Shown here piece by piece: positions 56,467 through 64,000 of a DNA stretch of 64,000 nucleotides. Below the pieces are notes generated by a model. That model was not told the DNA's origin, made no database searches, and saw only the letters and a program-made list of their open reading frames with translations. How positions within the stretch are numbered: position 1 is the first letter of the stretch; each line of letters starts with the position of its first letter. Source of the DNA: Fonsecaea monophora (Eukaryota; Ascomycota; Eurotiomycetes; Chaetothyriales; Herpotrichiellaceae). The stretch spans positions 117,765-181,764 of the forward strand of contig NW_019173999.1 in assembly GCF_001642475.1 (NCBI RefSeq). Direction: 5' to 3'. A program made the translations under genes and the position numbers.

Positions 56467-58027
56467 AGTTAGAGTGGGATACGCCAAAGGCACACATCAC
56501 ATTCCAAGCGGTCCAAAAGTGTGCCACATAGAACGATGTTCACTTAGATATAGACAGCGCTAGAAGGTGCCCGGGCAATAGACCTGCCAAATCATCATGG
56601 TGCAGAAGGGGAGAAAGTTGACAATACTGTATAGGCTTACAATGAAAGCAATTGAATTTTCGGAGATGGGTTGGTTTGCCATCTGTCGCTCCTGACGTAG
56701 TGGGATTCGGAGAGAGAGAGCCAGCCTTTGGTGAAGCCTGGTGTGGAGTCTGCAAGAAAGAAGGTCTTGACTCACCTTAGCTTTTCGCGATCACCTACGT
56801 AACGCAATGTCGATTCTGTCAGTTGTTGATTCCTCGGTAGATTTGGTCTGCAATGGATGTTGATCCGCTGGTGTGCGGGTGTTCTTACGGCTCACTAGAA
56901 TTGGAGCTCCAGACAAAGGATTCCAAACATCCAATGCCATCCATCTCTTGGGGGTTGATCGCTGAACCAAGGTTAGAGATCGAGCATTCCATCCGTTGAT
57001 TCCATGAAATCAAGGAGAGCTGTTGCAACGCGGCACAGGTTTGGAGGTGTTCTCGAATAACGCATGCTGGCCATGTATCGAGTCGAGTACAGCATGAGCA
57101 TCTTACCGCCGAAGGAGCCGGACATGTTCGGGTTTGAGCCTCGAGGATGTGCATTACAATAATGTCGGTTCGGAGCCGCCGCCTACCCTTCGATATCTTT
57201 CACGTCTTTCCCGTGAACACCACACCTCGAGGCGTCTGCTGTAAGGTATTACCATTCCTAATGGCTGATTTTCTCTGGTTGGCATAAACAGGATGTTGAA
57301 GTGGGCAAAACATCGCAGGGTTGAGGTTCCTATTGCCACTAGTATTAAGACTTGCGTTCACCGCACTTTTTGTTTCATGAATTGAGACTCCACATGTGGC
57401 ACCAAAGCGTGCTGGAGTGGATGTCTCGATGGGAGGAGTGGTCTCGGAGTCGGCTGTGCGGCGTGCAGCTTGTCAATTCAATCGTTCTGCCAAAATGGTT
57501 CGGGATTCTCTCGCATCGCGCGATCTTCTAGCAGACCTTTGAGTGACGGTAGGCGGAGCGTTTAGAGAAGGAATTGGGAATTGAACATAGAGGCAACAGT
57601 CAAAGGATCAAGTGCTGTTGCGGCGTCGGAGGAGTGAAAGGAACAACGCAACAAGCGACGCGGTGTGGCTCCTGGCGGGTGTGGCGGGGTAGTTGCAAGT
57701 TGTCAGGCAGCGAGGATTTTTCGGTTGATCGTCATTTGAAATTACGAGATCCAACCCCCACCAAAACCACCGTCACAGTCACAGTCAAATGTCGATTGCC
57801 TCACGCATCGTCCTTCTCCTACTTATTCTTCGCACCTGAATTGCTCGGTCTCATCCTCCGCGGGCCGGTTTATCTCGTCCTACGTCCTACACGTCTTATA
57901 CTCGATCTGCTTCTGCTACGCGAACACCGGGAGACCCCCTTGTTCCGACCTACACCAGGCAACTTGATTGACTTCTCCTGGGCCATATCTCCTCGCTGCT
58001 CCGTTTATCACAACACGATCCCCAGCT
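56467..58027. other. Intergenic, 1.6 kb
   Basis: The boundary between the accessory block and the profilin gene. No gene, repeat or transposon remnant is recognisable. The last 250 bases are pyrimidine-rich, as in a promoter of a strongly expressed fungal gene. Confidence 0.55.
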
Positions 58028-58666
58028 ATGTCTTGGCAAGGTAAGTTGTTATTGATGGGCTGGACAATATCCTAGTACACAGAAGTGCTTGCTGACTCGA
58101 ATGAATCCATGTCGTAGCCTACGTCGATTCGAGGTATTCCAAATCCATGAGCCTGCGATGCCAACTCCAGACGATCCACATGTACACAGCTGACACGTGT
58201 TTATCTGAATTATAGTCTCGTTGGCACCGGCCACGTTGACAAAGCCGCAATTTTTAACGCTGATGGCAACTCCGTCTGGGCCTCGTCGCCGAACTTCAAC
58301 GTGAGCCCGCAAGAAATGCAAGAGGTTGTTGGCGCATACAAGGATACCTCAGTGCCCAAAAAGGTGCAATCTACGGGATTGCACATCGCAGGACAGAAGT
58401 ACATTGTCATCAAGGCGGACGAGACAAGTTTGTACGGGAAGAAGGTGGGTTCTGCGTCCTAGCAAGGGGCCGCTGGAGGTAGACTGTAGAGTTGAACATG
58501 GGGCTGACTGTTGGACTTCGGCAATACACAGGGTCGAGAAGGCGTCGTCATCGTCAAGACGAAACAGGCTCTGCTTATCACACATTACCCTGAGACAATA
58601 CAACCAGGCACAGCGGCAAACACAGTCGAGAAGCTCGCCGCCTATCTTGTCAGTGTGGGGTATTGA
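58028..58666 (+). CDS. pfy1: Profilin
   Basis: Four exons were assembled by hand: 58028-58040 (13 nt), 58118-58133 (16 nt), 58216-58444 and 58532-58666, with introns of 77, 82 and 87 nt. The product has 130 residues, the standard profilin length. It starts MSWQAYVDSSLVGTGHVDKA, the signature of profilins including the poly-proline-binding Trp and Tyr, continues with AGQKYIVIKADETSLYGKK and closes with GVVIVKTKQALLITHYPE and the C-terminal helix ending VSVGY. The protein binds monomeric actin and formin proline tracts and promotes actin filament growth at sites of polarised growth and septation. The two tiny first exons hide it from simple open-frame scans. Confidence 0.95.
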
Positions 58667-59592
58667 AAGCGATGATAAAATGAAAGGTGCGGCAGGAGAT
58701 GCTACATACAAGTCCCACCGGCTCTCCCACAACATGCCGTTAGGTAGCTTGGACGCGGCAAAGATGACGGACACGAATACAAGGATGGACCGACCTTGGA
58801 TCGGCCGATGATGAATGAATCTTCATTGCGGGGCATGCGCACTTCAAGAGCAGCATAACATGGAGTATTGAAATACTATCCCTTGGACTTTTTCTCCTTT
58901 TTCCAACCATGATCGTTCTTTGTCGTCGTGTTCTACCAGTCTCGTTACCCAAGTATCTTGCCACGCACTGTGTCTCGTCGGGTGCGGCCAGGGAACTAAA
59001 AGACGGACAGAGAGGATATTCACCAACTTGGTCGTAAGGATCAAAACAACAAAAGCCTCATTTGCATGCGCAGCTCTACATGATCTGTTAACGAGCCCAA
59101 GGACTGTATAAAATGTATCCGGCCCCTGATTCCCTCGATAGAAACAACTCCTTTTACCCTCAAACCCCCCAATAGACCTTTCCAAACACCGCAGTCGGCT
59201 GAACCTGTACCCTATTGAGTGAGCTGGAACACCTGGCGTGAGCGGCGCTTGGCAAGGACAATTAAAAGCACCGCTTGGGCATAAATTGCTCCAGCGAAGA
59301 ATTGGCTCGAACGTCCTCACGAATCGCGGTTCCTCTCAGATATGCATGGATGAACATTAGGTCGGTCAACTGTAGTGTTGCTGAGACACGGGAATCGTCC
59401 ACCTGGTAAGAGATAGCTGATCATGCATAGATAGCTCCTGTCGTGCGGGAGGACGGTGCCGGATCGCTTCAGCCATGCATTCAAAGGTGGTTCTCCACAA
59501 CATTCCCTCCAGACCGATTCGTTCTTCACGTCAGCACGAGGCCGCGATTCGGACGGACTTCCTTTAGATGTTCTCCCTCTGGTCACTTCAAT
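58667..59592. other. Intergenic, convergent 3' regions
   Basis: Trailers of profilin and SEC4. Short frames on both strands show nothing recognisable. Confidence 0.6.
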
Positions 59593-60376
59593 TTAACAAC
59601 ACTTTCCACCCATAGCGCCGTTCTGATTCTGGGTGACATTAACACCTCCACCGACACCTTGGCCACCTGATCCAGATCCACCCGCATCTTTCGAACTGTC
59701 AATCAATCGCTTCTTGCAGTCCGACGCTAATGAGTAAAATGCCTTTTCGATGTTGATATTCGATTTGGCGCTGACTTCCAGAAAGGGAATACCCAATTCG
59801 TCTGCGAGCGCTTGGCCTTGTTCCGTGGAGACAGCACGTTTCTCCTCCCAGTCACACTTGTTGCCGATGAGGATTTTGTTGACACCTTCGCTGGCATGTT
59901 GTTCGACGTTGGAGAACCATGTCCTTATATCTAATGATAATGAAAGGTTAGAGATGCCATCCGCAACGACGATGGAGTGGATGTGGCCATACTGTTGAAG
60001 CTCTTTTCGTCCGTCACATCGTATACCAACAGAATACCCATTGCGCCTCGATAGTAAGCGGTGGTGATCGTCCTGAAGCGCTCTTGACCTGCTGTGTCCC
60101 ATATCTGCAGTTTCACCCTCTTGCCGTCCAAATCAATAGTCCGGATCTTGAAGTCGATACCGATGGTCGTGATGAAGCTAGGGGTGAAGCTGTCTTCACT
60201 GAAGCGTAACAGGCAGCATGACTTTCCCACGCCAGAATCGCCAATCAAGAGGAGTTTTATCTGGGAGAAGAAAATGATTAGAATAAGACATGCTGAGCGG
60301 TGACAAACCGGGCAAACACCCAGTCAACGAGGCATATAATACATACTAGAAAGTCGTAATTCCGTTGACCAGCCAT
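59593..60376 (-). CDS. sec4: Rab GTPase SEC4 (Rab8/Ypt2 type)
   Basis: Minus-strand exons 60376-60347 (30 nt), 60260-59993 and 59930-59593 with introns of 86 and 62 nt give 211 residues. GTP-binding motifs: GDSGVGKS at 17-24, switch I FITTIGIDFKIRT, switch II WDTAGQERFRT, NKCDW, and EVSAKSN. The effector loop and SFNNIRTWFSNVEQHASEG, partly made by the last splice, mark the Sec4/Rab8 class. The tail is Gly/Gln/Asn-rich and ends GGKCC for double geranylgeranylation. The GTPase drives docking of secretory vesicles with the exocyst at the hyphal tip and septum. It lies tail to tail with profilin, another polarised-growth gene. Confidence 0.95.
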
Positions 60377-61573
60377 CGTGATTATGCAAGAATGGAATAG
60401 AAGGGGTGAAGAGGTGGTTACGAGTTATCGTATATGACCAAGAGAAGTCCAGTCAGTCGCCTTCGAGGTGGCGGATTTGTTCGCAGATGACCTGCTGAAT
60501 CTCAGTGCGCCTAGCTAACGTCGGCGGCGTAGAGGGGACCAGTCCACTGGGGAAGAGACTTGGAAGAATGACCAGGAAATAGGAAGCGAAATATTGGAAT
60601 ATTCGGCAGCTTTGTGTCGAAGATGTAGCCTGTCAAGAATCAGGAGGGATGGGTGGGAGGTGGATAGATGCGACAGATGATGTCGCTCGGATGCGGATGT
60701 TGGAGGTTAGAAGTCGGAGTGACTCGTGGGAGGAGGAGCGCAGGCGATTTGCAAGGCGGCCGAGTCCTCACTAGGTCCCCAAGCCAGACAGGCCAGAACG
60801 CAGATGGCACGCGGGATTTCCGAGATGCAACGGGTTGACGGTTGGCGGTTGCGAGGTCGCAACGGTTGGAGGCGAGCAGGAGGAGGCCTAGTTCGTGCCT
60901 ACGACAAGGAGCTGGGGGGCTGGTACGGCTAATTTGTGGTACCTATGCTAGGCACCTCTTGGGTACCCAGTGACTGATGCCGGAACCCCCCCCCCCCAAA
61001 ACCACCAAAACCCCTCCCCTTACAACGCTTTCCTTTGGCACCACTTTTAGGTGAAAGCGACACGAACTATCATCATTAATTCATACTTATTGACAAATAT
61101 ATTGCAGCTGGAAGGGGAATGGTAAGATGTATATACACTCCTTCGAACCCTCAGAAGTCGGGAGCCTTTCCTAAGTCTAATGAGCATTACTGTGTTCTCG
61201 GCTTGGTTAGTAAGCGTGGCCGACAGTTGACAAGGCTCAACGACAGCCTTGCCCTGTCAATATCTGTTCCACGAAGACGGCAGCATGTTTTTAGCGTGAC
61301 GTCATTTAAAGCCCGGCTTGACGTTTTTGTTCGGGATGGACACACCAGCTACATGATCTCTGCGCTTTGTGGCGTCCCTATCTGCCAAACTCAATAACAA
61401 TCGTGAATTTCCAAGGTGGACAACATCGTATCCCCATTAAGTGCTGTCTCTATGATCCTCTCCGGCGCGATGGAACGCCCAATATGATCGCCTACAGCGG
61501 GGTTCTTTATCTTCTCGGACTGGGAATGCTATTCTGATCCGTGTGAAGACGAGACTCAGATCACTCTACAAAC
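60377..61573. other. Divergent intergenic region, SEC4 / NCA2
   Basis: A 1.2-kb shared upstream region. It holds a C11 run near 60986, TGGTACC/GGGTACCC words near 60938-60968, and a CRE palindrome at 61298. No gene is supported. Confidence 0.6.
61298..61305. promoter_or_regulatory. CRE-type palindrome TGACGTCA
   Basis: Third perfect copy in the window, 269 bp upstream of the NCA2 start codon, a distance similar to the copy upstream of eIF3c. Confidence 0.4.
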
Positions 61574-63657
61574 ATGTCGTTCATTGACGAGTGAGCTCTT
61601 CTCCAACGCCTTGTCTTGAGTGTCCCTTCTGACTCCCCTCTAGTGATCTACGGCGAGTCGATGCAGCTCTGGATAGATTCCAGCTGAAGGAGGCCGAGGA
61701 GAGAATATCCGCCGCAACTACCGAAGGAGAAAGAGTCGCTGCACCGCTAGTTGAGGATGCTCGAACCGCCGAGCTCAAAGCAGTAGTCCGAGCATTATCG
61801 ACAACTTCGAGCTCGAGGCCCCTTTTACGTCGTACTAGGCTGCGCAGTTTGCTACGTCAACTTGGCAGAAAAGAGGGGGAGCAGGTGGTTGCCGAGACAA
61901 TTTCGCCAGACATATCAAATCTAGAGTGGATTGCAACAGGAAAGGCAACGGCTCAAGTCTACGGATTGATCCTCAATTCTCTCCTGGATCGAACAATTCC
62001 CTTAAGCGAGTCTATCTGGTACTGGGACGATATTTTGGGGTCCTATGGAAATATTCTCCTCTATACAATCCAAACATCGCCCATCAGATTTTGGGCGCAG
62101 GCCAAGGAAGTTTATGCTGATGCGCGACAGAAGTTTTGGCAGGGACATGACCTCACAGCCTCTGCGAGACAAGCTACAAGAACCGTGACTGAGGGTTGGC
62201 GTGAGTTCTATGGCCTTGTTCAAAACAGCATCCGAGAACGCTCCTTGGCCCAAGCGCAAACAAAGATCCTATCGCCCTTCTCTATAGCTCGTATGCAGGC
62301 ACGGAGAAATCTAGAGCGTATACAACACCTCAGAAAGTCCAGTGCTGGATCAATTGGCAGAATTGTCAGGGAATGTCTTGTCTTTGGAGGGCCTCCAGAA
62401 GATCGTAAACACGGCGCCTTACTCCAAGTGCTGGAGGCAGAAGAGGATGACTGGCAGACTACGATAGCTCGAGCAGCCTATCTTCTGGATAGTGTCACGA
62501 GGAGCCACGACGACATCGAAGAGTTCAGCTTTGACCCGCAAACCGCCTCCTCAACAGAAGTTGCCAATCTCCTGGTGAAAATCCTGGATGAACGCCTCCC
62601 GGCGCAGGAAAAAGAGGCGGAAGATTTGCGATTAAAATACGGCAAACCGTCGAGGTTGGTCCGCTACTGGATTCCTGCCGTGGGTTTGCTCCTCTCAGGG
62701 AGTACTTTACTTCGAATACTTGTCAACAGAAAAGCCGAAATTGCCCAATGGTTCCGGGACCTGGGCCAAACTACCATCGACTTCTGGACAAACTGGGTCA
62801 TCGAGCCGACGAAGAAACTCATCGGGACGATTCGCCACGACGAGCAGAGCGAGATAGCAATCCAGAGTCGCGACAGTCTTCGGGCAGACAGGGAAAGCCT
62901 GGAGCGTATGGTGGTCGATTTTGCCATTCAGCACCCTGATGAAAAGGGTGCCAATTTCACAGAAGCAGAAATCGCCGAACTCAGGGCCAAGGTGAAGGAA
63001 GGAGACCTCACGCCAGTGTTGAGGGCGTATGAGAGAGAGATGCAGAGCCCGATCAAGAACGCCATCATGGGCGATCTGGTCCGCACCTTACTCATTCAGG
63101 TCCAAAAGACCAAAGTCGACGTCGAGGTAGCCATCGGTGGGATAGATTCTCTGCTCAAGAGCCAGGAATTGCTCTTCGGCTTCGTCGGAATCGCTCCTGG
63201 AGTGCTCATCTCGTACTTCCTCTTTCAATGGCTGAGGAACGTCTTTGGAGGCCGCAAAGGTCTGCGCCAGGGGATGAAAAAGGGCGAAACAATCCGTCTT
63301 ATCAGGTACGTCCCTCTTACAGTAACTTTCCAATGTCCTCAGCCCCTGTTTTCAACCACGAGCCCCCGAAAAGATTCCCCTTTCTGACAGAGTGCCCATT
63401 CCACTAGAAACATCGACCGCACATTGACCTCTTCGGACCTCGACATCGACCAAGGCATCATCTCGGAAGAAAACCACGGCTTCCTCCTCTGCGAAACTCA
63501 CCTGCTGCGCCAGCGCGCCGCACAAGTCCTGCCCCGGAGCGTGTGGCGCGAATTTCTCGAGGACCTGGACGATCTCCTCGACGTCAAGCAGGGCGTCAAT
63601 CGACAGATTCAGGTCGTGCGGAGGATCGAATGGGCCTACGCCAAGTGGTTGACATGA
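61574..63657 (+). CDS. nca2: Mitochondrial NCA2-family protein
   Basis: Three exons, 61574-61590 (17 nt), 61644-63305 and 63408-63657, with introns of 53 and 102 nt, give 642 residues. The first splice produces MSFIDDDLRRVDAALDRFQ, the usual N-terminus. The NCA2 core contains SIWYWDDILGSYGNILLY, then a long alpha-helical stretch, a transmembrane segment WIPAVGLLLSGSTLLRILV near residue 340, DFWTNWVIEPTKKLIGTIRHDE, and a second hydrophobic segment LLFGFVGIAPGVLISYFLF before the C-terminal RLIRNIDRTLT made by the last splice. In yeast Nca2 is a mitochondrial outer-membrane protein that helps control expression of ATP synthase subunits Atp6 and Atp8. Function here is by family. The tail ends WAYAKWLT. 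Confidence 0.93.
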
Positions 63658-63783
63658 TGGACCTATCTGTGTGTTCGCTGTACTCATCCGTGCTCGTCGA
63701 TTCCGTACAAATAGAAAACAAGTGCTTGGAAAGGAAACGATAGAATCCAGGCTCAGACTCAGAATTCAGTGTTTTGACGTATC

Positions 63784-63846
<63 letters not shown>

Positions 63847-64000
63847 GGTGTTTGAGTGTATGGGTGTGTGTGTGTTGTAGTAGGCGCAGATGAGATACGT
63901 GAGTGTTACGGGTTGAGTGCGGATTATCGTGTATGTGTGTGTGCGTTCACGCATGTAAGTGCGCAGCTACCATGTAAGCGTCCCGCGCAGCACGTGTAGT
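63658..64000. other. Trailer with microsatellite
   Basis: NCA2 3' region with a TG repeat. No further gene is seen before the window ends. Confidence 0.6.
63785..63844. repeat. (TG)30 microsatellite
   Basis: Sixty bases of uninterrupted TG, followed by imperfect GTGTGT sequence to about 63874. It is the longest simple repeat in the window. Confidence 0.95.

Noticed and set aside
1..64000. tRNA, rRNA, transposon terminal repeats and CRISPR-like arrays
   Set aside because: By eye I found no B-box GGTTCGANTCC with a matching A-box, no long terminal or inverted repeats, no reverse transcriptase or transposase motif, and no spaced direct repeats. A tRNAscan or RepeatMasker run would be decisive.

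Overview
The window is nuclear DNA of a filamentous ascomycete (Pezizomycotina). Most genes carry short introns of about 40-170 nt with GT(A/G)AGT-type donors, CTRAC-like branch points and YAG acceptors. The gene repertoire fits this group: a HET-domain protein, binuclear zinc-cluster regulators, an SSU1-type exporter and GPI-anchored surface proteins. A Eurotiomycete of the Chaetothyriales (black yeast) type is my best guess from protein style, but this is inference. I see no CRISPR array, rRNA, tRNA, transposon or plasmid feature. I rebuilt 23 protein-coding genes by joining exons by hand. One of them, profilin, is split into such small exons that no single open frame reveals it.

Layout. 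1-7.3 kb: the YAK1 kinase and eIF3c. 8.3-9.8 kb: an SSU1/SLAC1-type anion exporter. 11.3-12.8 kb: an unknown single-pass membrane protein. 14.0-18.6 kb: an SR-protein kinase and a metallophosphoesterase, divergent. 19.3-21.8 kb: a small membrane protein and a diacylglycerol/sphingosine-kinase-like protein. 22.7-28.6 kb: an accessory pair, a HET-domain protein with a long acidic tract and a GMC oxidoreductase. 29.9-44.9 kb: a Cys-rich GPI-anchored protein, then housekeeping genes (glucose-6-phosphate isomerase, a REX3-like RNA exonuclease, the inositol-pyrophosphate synthase VIP1 and the U3 processome protein UTP21). 46.2-56.5 kb: a second accessory block. 58.0-63.7 kb: housekeeping again (profilin, the SEC4 Rab GTPase and mitochondrial NCA2), ending in a 30-unit TG microsatellite.

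The accessory block at 46.2-56.5 kb is the most interesting part. Between UTP21 and profilin lie two zinc-cluster regulators, a secreted GPI-anchored SMP-30/gluconolactonase-like propeller protein, a short-chain dehydrogenase and an MFS sugar-type transporter. The genes form two divergent promoter pairs (lactonase-like/regulator and dehydrogenase/transporter). I infer a small sugar or sugar-lactone uptake and oxidation cluster; no substrate can be named from sequence alone.

Strengths and limits. Exon joins were checked for reading phase and conserved family motifs. Three models have uncertain ends: the 11.3-kb membrane protein (intron choice), the SR kinase (true N-terminus) and the 46.2-kb regulator (stop codon inside a perfect splice donor). 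Functions come from recognised families. No database search was possible.
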